DNA from: Nisaea nitritireducens
Lineage (GTDB): Bacteria; Pseudomonadota; Alphaproteobacteria; Thalassobaculales; Thalassobaculaceae
Assembly (NCBI RefSeq): GCF_014904795.1
Contig: NZ_JACZFS010000038.1
Coordinates: 1 to 64,000, forward strand
Direction of reading: 5' to 3'
DNA: 64,000 nucleotides
Shown piece by piece: positions 11,210 through 20,055 of this stretch; positions within the stretch are counted from its first letter, which is position 1; each line of letters starts with the position of its first letter. The position numbers were made by a program, and so were the translations under genes. Under the pieces are notes generated by a model. That model did no database searches and had not been told where the DNA came from. It saw only the letters and a list, made by a program, of their open reading frames with translations.

Positions 11210-12211
11210 ATGAACCGCATTTTCTCGGGTGTTCAGCCCACAGGTAACCTGCATCTCGGCAATTATCTGGGTGCGATCCGCAACTGGGTGCAGTTGCAGC
11301 GGGACTATTCATCGATCTTCTGTGTCGTCGATATGCATGCGATCACCATGCCGCCGCACGACCCGGCGGATCTGCGCCGCGCCACCCGCGAGGTTGCGGC
11401 CGGTATGATTGCGGCCGGGGTCGATCCGGACGATTGCATCATCTTCAATCAGTCCGCTGTCCCGGCCCATGCCGAGCTGACCTGGATCTTCAACTGTGTC
11501 GCCCGCATCGGCTGGCTGAACCGGATGACCCAATTCAAGGAGAAAGCCGGCAAGAACCGCGAGAACGCAACCGTCGGTCTCTACGATTATCCGATCCTGA
11601 TGGCTGCCGACGTGCTGGTCTACAAAGGCACCCATGTGCCCGTCGGAGACGATCAGAAACAGCATCTGGAGCTGATGCGTGACATCGCGCAGGCTTTCAA
11701 CAGCATGTATGGCGTCGATTTCTTCCCGCTGCCGGAGCCGATGATCTTCGGCGAAGCGACCCGGGTGATGAGCCTGCGCGACGGCACCAAGAAGATGAGC
11801 AAGTCCGATACCTCGGAATACTCGCGCATCAACATGACCGACGAAGCGGACGATATCGCCCAGAAGGTCCGGAAAGCGAAGACCGACCCGCATCCGATCC
11901 CGGAGACGGCGGAAGAGCTGGCAGACCGGCCGGAAGCCCGCAACCTGATCGCGATCTATGCGGCGCTGTCGGGTATCGAGACGGACGCCGTTCTGAAAGA
12001 GTTCGCGGGCAAGGGGTTCGGGGATTTCAAGAAGGCCTTCGCCGAGCTCGCGGTGGAGACGCTGGGGCCGATCGGCACCGAGATGAAGCGTCTGACGGAC
12101 GATCCGGCATCGGTGGATGCGGTTCTGAGCAAAGGCGCCGAACGGGCCCGGGAAATCGCCGAGCCAATCGTTCAGGAAGCCAAGGAAATCGTCGGCTTCC
12201 TCAGGTCGTAA
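11210..12211 (+). CDS. trpS: Tryptophanyl-tRNA synthetase
   Basis: Charges tRNA-Trp. A class I synthetase of 333 residues, the normal bacterial length. The HIGH-type signature is [10 protein letters not shown] (about 10-19) and the KMSKS loop is GTKKMSKSD (about 196-204). The acceptor and adenylation region includes [20 protein letters not shown], which contacts the tryptophan pocket in family structures. The stop codon overlaps the end of the convergent cyclase gene by 11 bp. Confidence 0.97.
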   Translation: MNRIFSGVQPTGNLHLGNYLGAIRNWVQLQRDYSSIFCVVDMHAITMPPHDPADLRRATREVAAGMIAAGVDPDDCIIFNQSAVPAHAELTWIFNCVARIGWLNRMTQFKEKAGKNRENATVGLYDYPILMAADVLVYKGTHVPVGDDQKQHLELMRDIAQAFNSMYGVDFFPLPEPMIFGEATRVMSLRDGTKKMSKSDTSEYSRINMTDEADDIAQKVRKAKTDPHPIPETAEELADRPEARNLIAIYAALSGIETDAVLKEFAGKGFGDFKKAFAELAVETLGPIGTEMKRLTDDPASVDAVLSKGAERAREIAEPIVQEAKEIVGFLRS

Positions 12212-13442
12212 CTGTTTCGACGCCGTATGGTGCGAAGATTTCCACCGGAGCACGCAGGCCGCGGATTGGATGCCGTCCGAGCGGTTTCACCGGCAGCTTC
12301 ACCATCCGGGCAATCAGTTCCGACGCGACAATCGGGTGGCCCAGTTCCTTTGCGAGACCCTGCAGCCGGCTGGCCAGATTGACCGCTGGCCCAATAACGG
12401 TGAAGTCCAGCCGGGTCGGGCTGCCGATATTGCCATAGCTGACATCGCCGACATGCAGGCCCAGCGCATGGTCGATGACTGGCTTGCCGTGTTTCTTGCG
12501 AATGGCATTGCGCCCGCGCAGCAGGGTCTGCGCTTCTATTGCCGCCTTCAGCGCCGCATCGGCGTCTTCCTCGGCGCTGTCCTGACCAAGCGGGAAGATG
12601 GCAAGCAGTCCATCGCCGATGAATTTCAGGATCTCGCCGCCGCGCTCCTCGATCGGCTGCGACATGATTTCGAAGTAATCGTTCAGCAGCGAGATGATTT
12701 CGGTTCCGGGCAGCGCATCGGAGGCTGCGGTAAAGCCACGCACATCGGCATAGAGGATGGCCGCGCGGATGGTCTCGCTGCTGCCGCGCCGGATGGCACC
12801 GTTCAGCACCCGTCGCCCGGCATTGTGACCGAGATAGACCTGCAGCAGTTCCTCGGTCAGTTTCTGACGCTCCAGGATTTCGATCCTGAGCGCCAGGACA
12901 GGCAACAGGCCATCCAGAATGCTGAGCTGGTCCGTATTGAAGCCGTCCCGGATATCGGTGGTCCAGGTGACGAAATGGATCTCGCCATCGCTGAATTTCA
13001 GCGGCATCGCCACATAGTCCGTCGCGCCCTGTTCTTTCAGATCGGCCAGCACGGGATAGTCCAGCAGGAGAGCCGGGTCCGCCAGCCGGCGCCGGATTGC
13101 GCCCGCACCGTTGAAGATGACGGGCAGTGGGCTGGCCTTGAAGCTTTCCGAGTCCTCGATGCCGTGCAGCACCATGAGTTCTTCCGGATCGCGCATCGTC
13201 TTGCGCCAGACCACCGTTCGGCCGCTTGCCTGCGGATGCAGCGTCCGGATAAAGCAGGAAACGCGTTGCAGCGGCATGCCCTGGGCGACGAGCAGATTGC
13301 AGAGATCGCGTATCAGCGCCCGCATGGAAAGGATGCCGCCGGAGCGCTCCAGCAGCCAGCGGTCGGGCGCAAGGACCAGATCTTCTTCGGTCAGGGAACT
13401 GTCGGCGGGCAGTTGATCGACGGGGTCCGCACCGCGATGCAT
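12201..13442 (-). CDS. Class III adenylate/guanylate cyclase with N-terminal sensor region
   Basis: A soluble 413-residue cyclase making cAMP or, less likely, cGMP. The C-terminal half is a class III catalytic domain beginning near [16 protein letters not shown] (about 227-242), with the first metal-binding Asp in YADVRGFT and the second in [34 protein letters not shown] matches the substrate-binding end of the domain. The N-terminal ~200 residues have no membrane segment and could be a GAF-like sensor; that is a guess. It stands alone between trpS and nfuA, so the signal is unknown. No strong ribosome site precedes the ATG. Confidence 0.88.
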   Translation of the reverse strand: MHRGADPVDQLPADSSLTEEDLVLAPDRWLLERSGGILSMRALIRDLCNLLVAQGMPLQRVSCFIRTLHPQASGRTVVWRKTMRDPEELMVLHGIEDSESFKASPLPVIFNGAGAIRRRLADPALLLDYPVLADLKEQGATDYVAMPLKFSDGEIHFVTWTTDIRDGFNTDQLSILDGLLPVLALRIEILERQKLTEELLQVYLGHNAGRRVLNGAIRRGSSETIRAAILYADVRGFTAASDALPGTEIISLLNDYFEIMSQPIEERGGEILKFIGDGLLAIFPLGQDSAEEDADAALKAAIEAQTLLRGRNAIRKKHGKPVIDHALGLHVGDVSYGNIGSPTRLDFTVIGPAVNLASRLQGLAKELGHPIVASELIARMVKLPVKPLGRHPIRGLRAPVEIFAPYGVETVTT

Positions 13443-13629
13443 GACGCGGATATGCGGCCGTTTCGGATCTTCCGGGAAGTTTTGTGCCAGCGTGGTTCTC
13501 CGTTACTTGCCCGGCGCCGGCTTTGGAAAGAGTGTCTTTCCTTGCCCCCGAACGGCAATTTGATGATAAGGCAGTCGGACGATTGCAAAAAGTGGGCTTG
13601 AAATCCGCGCCTGCAAGGTCACTCTATAT

Positions 13630-13646
13630 GGTACCAATTTGGTGCC
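13630..13646. promoter_or_regulatory. Near-perfect palindrome upstream of nfuA
   Basis: GGTACCAA-T-TTGGTGCC is a 17-bp palindrome with one mismatched pair, 90 bp before the nfuA start. It directly follows the TATATG-like sequence at 13625-13630, so it would sit at a transcription start. It resembles a repressor operator; the binding protein is unknown. The rest of the ~290-bp gap between the cyclase and nfuA holds no gene that I can support. Confidence 0.4.
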
Positions 13647-13735
13647 CGGCGATATGCGGTACTCAAGGCCCCGACGGCACCGGCGCCCGGATAAGAAGGC
13701 GCCAGCCGGAGCGAGCCTCTCAAGGAGAGAACGGA

Positions 13736-14293
13736 ATGTTCATTCAGACTGAAGAAACGCCGAACCCGGCGACGCTCAAGTTCCTTCCCGGACGGGATGT
13801 GATGGGAGCCGGAACCGCGGAGTATCGCTCCGAGGAGGAGTCGGCCGGAAAATCTCCGCTGGCGGAGCGCCTGTTCGATGTCGACGGCGTGACCGGTGTT
13901 TTCTTCGGCGGTGATTTTGTCACCGTGACGAAGCGCGACGACAAGGAATGGTACCTGATGAAGCCGGCTGTGCTCGGCGTCATCATGGAGCATTTCACCG
14001 CAGGACGGCCGGTTGTTACGGAAGACTCCGATTCCGGCCATGCCAGCAGTGGCGAGGACAGTGAAGTTGTTTCCCAGATCAAGGAACTGCTCGATACGCG
14101 CGTTCGTCCGGCAGTTGCCATGGATGGCGGCGACATCGTGTTCGAAAGCTTCGATGAAGGTGTGGTCACGCTCTTCATGCGCGGCGCCTGCGCCGGTTGC
14201 CCGAGCTCGACCGCGACCCTGAAGATGGGTATCGAAAACATGCTGCGCCATTATATCCCGGAAGTCCGCGAGGTTCGTGCCGCCGCCATGTAA
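13736..14293 (+). CDS. nfuA: Fe-S cluster scaffold / carrier protein of the NfuA (NifU C-terminal) family
   Basis: Carries iron-sulfur clusters to apoproteins. The 185-residue protein has the Nfu N-terminal domain (MFIQTEETPNPATLKFLPGR at the start) and a NifU-like C-terminal domain (about residues 105-180) with the cluster-ligating CAGCPSS motif. The frame is open further upstream, but AAGGAGAG at 13722-13729, seven bases before the ATG at 13736, and the canonical N-terminus fix the start. This two-domain form is the usual one in alphaproteobacteria and mitochondria. Confidence 0.95.
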   Translation: MFIQTEETPNPATLKFLPGRDVMGAGTAEYRSEEESAGKSPLAERLFDVDGVTGVFFGGDFVTVTKRDDKEWYLMKPAVLGVIMEHFTAGRPVVTEDSDSGHASSGEDSEVVSQIKELLDTRVRPAVAMDGGDIVFESFDEGVVTLFMRGACAGCPSSTATLKMGIENMLRHYIPEVREVRAAAM

Positions 14294-14425
14294 CGACGGC
14301 ATGCCGCGAATAGCAGCTATGCCGTAAACGCGGTGGCGGGGAATAAACGACACAGTTATCTAAAATGCCGTCCACTGTCGGCAGAATGCGTCGTGGCACT
14401 CCCCTTCACTGAACGTTGTGTGCAC

Positions 14426-15391
14426 ATGCCGTCATTTCACACGGCCGCTTTTGTCGGCGGTATCATTCTGCTGGCAAGTCAGGTCCCCGGACTGGTCAAT
14501 CGCCCCGATCCTGCCCCGGTCAGTTTCTCTGTTGAGGAACCTCCGGTCGAGCGCCCGGCCGCTCCAGCCAATGCACGTCTGGACGTTGCGAAAGCGGACG
14601 ATTTCGAGGTTATTCTGGAAGAGACCGGGTTCGATTTGAACGATATCCGGCGGGGCTCCGATCTGGTGCCTGCGCTCTATCTTGCCAGTCTGCCGGAAGA
14701 TCTCGGCAGTCTTAACCAGGTCAAACGCAAGAAACAGCTCTTCTTCTCCGCCGTTTTGCCACTCGTCCTGCGCGCCAATGAAAAAGTGGCGCGTGATCGC
14801 GTGAAACTGATCAGGTTCAGGGATCGTGCCTTTGACGGCGCCCAGCTACGCCCGGTCGAGCGGGAGTGGCTGCTGGAGCTTGCCGACAGCTATGGCGTTG
14901 ATGCGGATGACGCTGAGATCGGCCCCGCCCTGTTTGCCGAACTCCTGCTCAAAGTCGACGAAATCCCGGTTTCGCTCGCTTTGGCGCAGGCGGCGGTGGA
15001 AAGCGGCTGGGGAGCCTCCCGCTTCGCCCGCAACGGTAACGCGCTGTTCGGGCAACGGGCCTGGTCGGAGAAAGCGGGCATTGCTCCGAAAGAACGCGCC
15101 AGCGGCGAAAAGCACGTCGTGCGCAAGTATGAAAGCCTGCTGGGTTCCGTTGCATCCTATGTCCACAACCTGAACAGCCATCCGAGCTATCGGGATTTCC
15201 GGCTGCGCCGCGCCTCGCTGCGAACGGCGGGACGGACGCTTGACGGCAAGGTCCTGGCCGGCGGGCTGCTGGCCTATGCCGAGATCGGTCAGGCTTATGT
15301 GGATATGCTGCGTCTTGTGATCACCAAGAACCGGCTGGGCGATTTCGAGGGAGCAATCCTGGAACGCCCCCTCGTGACCGTATCCGGCTAA
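14426..15391 (+). CDS. Exported glucosaminidase-type peptidoglycan hydrolase (Bax-like)
   Basis: Predicted N-acetylglucosaminidase acting on the cell wall. The 321-residue protein (from ATG 14426) begins with one hydrophobic stretch (about 5-20) that would be a signal or anchor, then a low-complexity linker. The catalytic-type domain contains LALAQAAVESGWGASRFARNG, in which the Glu of ESGWG is the probable general acid, and ALFGQRAW, both hallmarks of the glucosaminidase / Bax group. HNLNSHPSYRDFR further on is also typical. An in-frame ATG at 14333 would add 31 residues that hide the hydrophobic segment, so it is less likely. Confidence 0.85.
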   Translation: MPSFHTAAFVGGIILLASQVPGLVNRPDPAPVSFSVEEPPVERPAAPANARLDVAKADDFEVILEETGFDLNDIRRGSDLVPALYLASLPEDLGSLNQVKRKKQLFFSAVLPLVLRANEKVARDRVKLIRFRDRAFDGAQLRPVEREWLLELADSYGVDADDAEIGPALFAELLLKVDEIPVSLALAQAAVESGWGASRFARNGNALFGQRAWSEKAGIAPKERASGEKHVVRKYESLLGSVASYVHNLNSHPSYRDFRLRRASLRTAGRTLDGKVLAGGLLAYAEIGQAYVDMLRLVITKNRLGDFEGAILERPLVTVSG

Positions 15392-15402
15392 AACCCCGAA
15401 CC

Positions 15403-16437
15403 TTATCTCGGCACGACGAACTGCGTGCCGAACCAGCGCCATCTGTTGTCCGGTCCGGGCATGGTGCAGTTGATGCGCGAACGGCCCGGCGGGAAGGCTT
15501 GCTTCAGCCGAACCTCGACCCGCTGCTCCAGATACTCGAGATGGGTCTCGCCTTCGCTCGAGGCGAAGCAGGACAGGCTGCCTGGATCGCCGACAGAGCT
15601 GTCCAGGGTAAAGCCAAAGGCTGGCGGGTTTTCGCCCAGCAGCGGATCCTTCGGCAGAACATCGGACACGGGCAACGGCAGGGCGTTGGTGACCAGGCGG
15701 AACCGGTCGATCCCGCCATATCGTTCGTTCAGGGCGAAGCGCGGCAGGGTCAAAGGGTCCATGCCGTCATAGGCAACGCCGGAGTGCTGGCCGAAAGCTG
15801 CCTCGAACCCTGCATCCGCGACCGCCTTTCGGACCATCAGGCTGTATTCGCCATACGGGTAGGCGAAGAGAGCGGGCTTTTCCTTCAGCTCTTCCATGAA
15901 GCGCTGGTTCGAATCGGCCAATTCGCGCTCCAGCGCCTGACGATCGAGCGTGGTCATGTGAGGGTGTGATCTGGTCTGGCTACCGATGGTCACACCGCCG
16001 TCTTTCAGCTCCCTGATCTGGTCCCAGCTCATATAGCCCTGGACCTTGCGGTCGATGACGCCGGTGGCAACAAACAGGGTGAACGGCAGACCGGCGGCTT
16101 TCAGTCGGGGCCATGCATGCTCGTAGACGGAGAGATAGGCATCGTCGACGGTAATCGCGATGGTATGGTCGGCGAGCGGCTTGCCGGTTTTCAGCGCCTC
16201 GACGATTTCGGGGAGAGGACGAACCTTGTACCGCTCGTTCTTCAGCTCCTCGAGATGTTCCTCGAATTGAGCGATGCGGATACTGGTCGACGGATAGTCG
16301 TTCTCGCCGAACCGGTGATACATGGTCACAACGGCGCCGGAGATCTCTTCTGCGGCAGCTGGCCTGTCTGCAGGGCCAGCAAGGCAGGCAATAAGTCCCA
16401 AGGCGGCAGCGGTGGCTGTCCGGATCTGTCTTGGCAT
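15403..16437 (-). CDS. Secreted polysaccharide deacetylase family protein
   Basis: A 344-residue protein with an N-terminal signal peptide (charged start, hydrophobic TAAALGLIACLAG, Ala-rich cleavage region near 30) and a NodB-type carbohydrate deacetylase domain. TIAITVDDAYLSVYEHAWP carries the Asp-Asp metal/catalytic pair, and SQTRSHPHMTTL provides the later His residues of the metal site. The C-terminal ~120 residues are not part of the core domain. GGAG six bases before the ATG at 16437 decides the start; the frame is open to 16575. The substrate could be a chitin-like, peptidoglycan or exported polysaccharide and cannot be deduced. Confidence 0.8.
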   Translation of the reverse strand: MPRQIRTATAAALGLIACLAGPADRPAAAEEISGAVVTMYHRFGENDYPSTSIRIAQFEEHLEELKNERYKVRPLPEIVEALKTGKPLADHTIAITVDDAYLSVYEHAWPRLKAAGLPFTLFVATGVIDRKVQGYMSWDQIRELKDGGVTIGSQTRSHPHMTTLDRQALERELADSNQRFMEELKEKPALFAYPYGEYSLMVRKAVADAGFEAAFGQHSGVAYDGMDPLTLPRFALNERYGGIDRFRLVTNALPLPVSDVLPKDPLLGENPPAFGFTLDSSVGDPGSLSCFASSEGETHLEYLEQRVEVRLKQAFPPGRSRINCTMPGPDNRWRWFGTQFVVPR

Positions 16438-16607
16438 GGAAGCTCCACAACGGAACGCGCGGTGAAAGTGCATGCGGTACGGCATAAAAGCTATATTCCT
16501 TTGCTCTCGTCCGCCAACGTGGTTTACAGGCAGCGATGCGACTGGAAAAGTTGCACTTTCAGGCCGCTCTGTCACCCTAACATACGCTATTTGCGGCGGA
16601 AATTAAG

Positions 16608-17306
16608 ATGCTCTCTACTTCCGGTACAATTCTCGGCATCGATTCCAGCACCGGCGCCTGCTCTATCGCGGTGTGCCGCGGCGACGTGATACTGGCTCAT
16701 CTTCACGAAGATATGGCGCGGGGCCAGTCCGAGCGTTTGGCGCCGATGGCGGAAGCTGGGCTCGCGACGGCCGGGATCGGTTTTCCGGATCTGGATGCCA
16801 TCGCCGTGACGCGTGGCCCCGGCTCTTTCACCGGACTTCGCATTGGCATGGCCTTCGCCAAAGGGCTCGGTCAGGCTCTCGGTATTCCGGTTTTCGGCGT
16901 GACGGGATTCGATGCGGTCGCCCGGGCCGCTCTGGCAACTGAAGGTGCGGCAGGCCACGGTGTCGCCGTTATTCTGGAAAGCCGCCGGGCGGACTTGTTC
17001 CTGCAGGTATTCACCGCCGACGGGGCTCCGGACGGCCCGCCTGTGGCGCTGCCGCCGGAGGAAATCGCGGCCAGGCTTCGCCAGGCGCACGCGGCTCCCC
17101 TGGTGCTTGCCGGCGATGCGGCGGACAAGGTGCTGGCGGTGCTCGATCAGCAGGGCGCAGGAATAGTGCGCAGCCCGGTCACCGCGCCGGATGCCCGTCA
17201 GGTTGCCTTGATCGCATTGGAAATGGCGGCGAGCGGAGATGACCCGGCGCCAATACAGCCGTTATACCTCCGCGCGCCGGATGTGACGGCTCCGAGGGCG
17301 GGATGA
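16608..17306 (+). CDS. tsaB: tRNA threonylcarbamoyladenosine biosynthesis protein TsaB
   Basis: Partner of TsaD in making the t6A base at position 37 of ANN-decoding tRNAs. The 232-residue protein shows the ASKHA-fold N-terminus ILGIDSSTGACSIAVCRG and the signature VTRGPGSFTGLRIGMAFAKGL (about 66-86). It lacks the metal-binding His residues of TsaD, as expected. Its stop overlaps the rimI start (ATGA), so the two are translationally coupled. It is divergent from the deacetylase. Confidence 0.94.
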   Translation: MLSTSGTILGIDSSTGACSIAVCRGDVILAHLHEDMARGQSERLAPMAEAGLATAGIGFPDLDAIAVTRGPGSFTGLRIGMAFAKGLGQALGIPVFGVTGFDAVARAALATEGAAGHGVAVILESRRADLFLQVFTADGAPDGPPVALPPEEIAARLRQAHAAPLVLAGDAADKVLAVLDQQGAGIVRSPVTAPDARQVALIALEMAASGDDPAPIQPLYLRAPDVTAPRAG

Positions 17307-17779
17307 CGGAGCCCGGCGGTTACAGGCTCGAGCGGGATATCGAGGCGTATCTCGACGAAGCTTCCGCACTGCACGGCGCTATTTTTGACAGGCCCTGGTC
17401 GCGGGATGCCTTGCAGGATTTGCTTGTGATGTCCGGCACGGACGGCGCGGTCATCCTGTCCGGGGCGCGCGAGCCGGCATTTGCCGGGTTTGTCCTGTTT
17501 CAGTGCATCGGTGATTTTGCTGAAATCCTGACTCTTGCCGTACTGCCGGATCATCGGGGCAGGGGGCTGGGGCGCATTCTCATGCAGCAGGCGCTTGAAT
17601 GTGCCCGCGATACCGGGGCCGCAAAATTGCTGCTTGAGGTGCAGGACGGCAATTTGCCGGCAATCCAGCTCTATGAAAGCCTCGGAATGACGGCTTTCGA
17701 CCGGCGCCGGAACTATTACAGAACGGCGGACGGTAGCCATGCCGATGCCATATTGATGCAGTTATTCTTCGATAATTGA
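17303..17779 (+). CDS. rimI: GNAT acetyltransferase, ribosomal protein S18 alanine N-acetyltransferase type
   Basis: A 158-residue GNAT protein with the acetyl-CoA loop LAVLPDHRGRGLGRILMQQAL (V/R-x-x-Q/R-G-x-G/A type, RGRGLG) and the C-terminal YESLGMTAFDRRRNYYR block typical of RimI. Position directly after tsaB, overlapping by 4 bp, is the standard tsaB-rimI arrangement. A different substrate protein is possible, since GNAT specificity cannot be read from sequence alone. Confidence 0.88.
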   Translation: MTEPGGYRLERDIEAYLDEASALHGAIFDRPWSRDALQDLLVMSGTDGAVILSGAREPAFAGFVLFQCIGDFAEILTLAVLPDHRGRGLGRILMQQALECARDTGAAKLLLEVQDGNLPAIQLYESLGMTAFDRRRNYYRTADGSHADAILMQLFFDN

Positions 17780-17889
17780 TGACCAGACAAACCGAGAGCT
17801 TTGAAGAATCCTCAAATCATTCGGATTCATGCGGGTTCTGACTGCAACCAGTTTGTCATGAGAGTGTGTGAAAACTGTCACCGTTAAGT

Positions 17890-17907
17890 CGGTATAAGCC
17901 GATACCG
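17890..17907. repeat. Short inverted repeat upstream of olsB
   Basis: CGGTAT (17890-17895) and ATACCG (17902-17907) flank AAGCCG. The ~290-bp gap between rimI and olsB contains this and no gene I can support. It could be an operator or leader hairpin; there is no other evidence. Confidence 0.25.
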
Positions 17908-18072
17908 GGTGGCTTCTTGGGGTCCCGTCCGGCGCGCGGTTCCCATACTGTTCGGAGGATGTTCCTCGTAACGGGAGTACGCGTAGCTAAATCTGAGGAA
18001 TGAGGGGTACCGCGGTGGCGGTGCAATTGGCTCCGGTAGCCTGCGGCCTCGACAACAGGGATGCGACATATC

Positions 18073-18957
18073 ATGGGATTCTCGATTCCGACGAGAACGG
18101 CACTTTCCGAAACCGTATCGGCCGAAACAGCACCGGTCGTCATGTCCGGGGCGGCGCCGCTGTCCGACCAGACGCTTGTCTCCGGTTCGCTCGAAGTGAA
18201 GATCGCGACGACCGAGGAAGATATCCACGCGGCCAAGCGCCTGCGCTATCAGGTTTTCTATGAGGAAATGGGTGCGATTCCGTCGCCGGCTGCTCGTGCT
18301 AGCCGTCTTGATGAAGACCCGTTTGACGATGTTGCGGACCATCTTCTGGTGCTGGATCACGCGCGCGGCAAAGGCCCTGAAGCTGTGGTAGGGACCTATC
18401 GCCTGATCCGGCGTGCCGGCGCCGTCGAGGCTGGCGGTTTCTATACCGCTGACGAATTCGATATTGCCAAGCTCGAGGCACAGCCCGGTGAGATTCTCGA
18501 ACTTGGCCGTTCCTGCACGGCGGACGGTTATCGCACCCGGCCGACCATGCAGCTGCTCTGGAAAGGCATTGCCGCTTACGTGTTCCAGAACGACATTGCC
18601 TTGATGTTCGGCTGTGCCAGCCTGCCAGGGAACGACGCGGACGCGCTTCGGACACAGCTCGGCTACCTGCACCACAACCACCTGGCGCCGGAGCGGATCC
18701 GGGCGACTGCCCTGCCGGAGCGCTTCACCGAGATGAATCAGGTGTCGGCTGAAGAGATCGATGCGCGCCGCGTTGCCGCCGCGCTGCCGCCCCTGATCAA
18801 AGGCTATTTGCGGCTTGGCGGTTATGTCGGTCACGGTGCTGTGGTCGATCACCAGTTCAACACGACCGATGTCTGTGTCATCGTCGAGACCAGCAATGTT
18901 TCCGACAAGTACTACAAGCATTACGAACGCGAGGCGCGCGGGGTCGTCATACAATGA
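18073..18957 (+). CDS. olsB: Ornithine N-acyltransferase (first step of ornithine lipid synthesis)
   Basis: Transfers a 3-hydroxy fatty acyl group from acyl-ACP to ornithine, giving lyso-ornithine lipid. The 294-residue protein belongs to the GNAT-like acyltransferase group (KRLRYQVFYEEMG near residues 54-66, then ILELGRSCTADGYR and YLGLGGYVG-like LRLGGYVGHGAVVD). The call is strengthened by the overlapping olsA-type gene. ATG 18061, four codons upstream, is an alternative start. The N-terminal ~40 residues are variable. A related acyltransferase with another amino acceptor cannot be excluded. Confidence 0.8.
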   Translation: MGFSIPTRTALSETVSAETAPVVMSGAAPLSDQTLVSGSLEVKIATTEEDIHAAKRLRYQVFYEEMGAIPSPAARASRLDEDPFDDVADHLLVLDHARGKGPEAVVGTYRLIRRAGAVEAGGFYTADEFDIAKLEAQPGEILELGRSCTADGYRTRPTMQLLWKGIAAYVFQNDIALMFGCASLPGNDADALRTQLGYLHHNHLAPERIRATALPERFTEMNQVSAEEIDARRVAAALPPLIKGYLRLGGYVGHGAVVDHQFNTTDVCVIVETSNVSDKYYKHYEREARGVVIQ

Positions 18958-19871
18958 GCGTCGCCGGCGCCCTTGAGGAACTGAACGAAGACGATGTCTT
19001 CGCTGATTCCGGATTGCTCGGGACCTGGGACCGCGGTGCGGAGCCGGTAGAAGCGGCCGGCATGATCGAGCCGTCCCGGACTCTGCTCTGGCGCAGGCTC
19101 GCGCTCTACAGCTTCCTGACGCTTGGCCTGTTGCCGGTGCAGATGCTGGCACTGGCTTTCCGCGCGCCGCTATCCGCCAGTCTGCCGCTTTTCTATCACA
19201 GCCTCTGCGCCCGCCTGCTCGGCTTCCGGGTCCGGACCCGTGGCACACCGCTGCGCAAGGGATCGGTGCTCTACGCCAGCAACCATGTCTCCTATTTCGA
19301 CATTGTCGTGCTGGGCAGCCTGCTGCGCGCCAGTTTTATCGCCAAAAGCGAGGTCAAGACCTGGCCTGGCTTCGGTCTGCTCGCGACCTTGCAGCGGACT
19401 GTCTTCGTCGAGCGGCAAAGAGCCCGCTCGAAAGAGCATGCGAACGTCATCGCCGACCGGCTTTCATCAGGGGACAGGCTGATCCTGTTCCCGGAAGGCA
19501 CGAGCAATGACGGCAACCGGACGCTGCCTTTCAAAAGCTCATTGTTCGCTGCTGCGAAACCGTCCCGGAACGATGCACCGGCCAGTGCCGACCTTCGCAT
19601 CCAACCGGTCTCTGTCACCTACACCCGGCTGAATGGCATGCCGATGGGGCGCGGGCTCAGGCCGTTCTATGCCTGGTACGGCGACATGGACCTGCTGCCG
19701 CATCTGGTTGACGCTCTGGCGCTTGGCCGGGTCGATGTCGATGTCGAGTTTCACGAGCCGGTGGACCCGGCAGAGTTCCCAAACCGCAAGGAACTGGCCG
19801 CGCATTGTCAGCGTATTGTCGCAAACGGTGTTTCGCGAGCGCTTTCCGGCCGCGGCGACGTTACATCCTGA
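18954..19871 (+). CDS. olsA: PlsC-family acyltransferase, probable lyso-ornithine lipid O-acyltransferase
   Basis: A 305-residue lysophospholipid-type acyltransferase. It has the catalytic NHVSYFD box at about 110-116, FVERQR as the second block and the substrate-binding FPEGTSND at about 179-186, with hydrophobic segments near 45-80 that would anchor it in the inner membrane. Its start overlaps the olsB stop (ATGA), so it probably adds the second acyl chain to lyso-ornithine lipid. In related genomes the gene before miaB is annotated plsC and may act on lysophosphatidic acid instead; dual activity is possible. Confidence 0.8.
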   Translation: MSVAGALEELNEDDVFADSGLLGTWDRGAEPVEAAGMIEPSRTLLWRRLALYSFLTLGLLPVQMLALAFRAPLSASLPLFYHSLCARLLGFRVRTRGTPLRKGSVLYASNHVSYFDIVVLGSLLRASFIAKSEVKTWPGFGLLATLQRTVFVERQRARSKEHANVIADRLSSGDRLILFPEGTSNDGNRTLPFKSSLFAAAKPSRNDAPASADLRIQPVSVTYTRLNGMPMGRGLRPFYAWYGDMDLLPHLVDALALGRVDVDVEFHEPVDPAEFPNRKELAAHCQRIVANGVSRALSGRGDVTS

Positions 19872-19919
19872 CCGCTGAAGCGCCGTTCAAAATTCCGCGC
19901 ATCAGATCGGTTACGCGGC

Positions 19920-19947
19920 TTGACTGGGCGCCTCCCGGTGTTAGCAT
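19920..19947 (+). promoter_or_regulatory. Possible promoter of the miaB-lnt operon
   Basis: TTGACT (19920-19925), a 16-bp spacer and TAGCAT (19942-19947) resemble a sigma-70 promoter in the 184-bp gap between olsA and miaB. A start near 19954 would leave a leader of about 100 bases. Confidence 0.45.
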
Positions 19948-20055
19948 TTCGGGGATGAACAGAAACGCACGCTGGAATTTCAGTTGCACTCGGCGTATTG
20001 CTCCCGCCGTATCCCTGAAATTCGACCCTTCGAGCGACCATAAGGCGCGGCGCGC

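Noticed and set aside
15298-15306. TGTGGATAT, one mismatch from a DnaA box
   Set aside because: A single site inside the coding sequence of the glucosaminidase gene; expected by chance.
17780-18072. Fur/Mur gene expected after rimI by analogy with rhizobia
   Set aside because: No frame of suitable length or motif on either strand; only an unexplained leader-like region is present.
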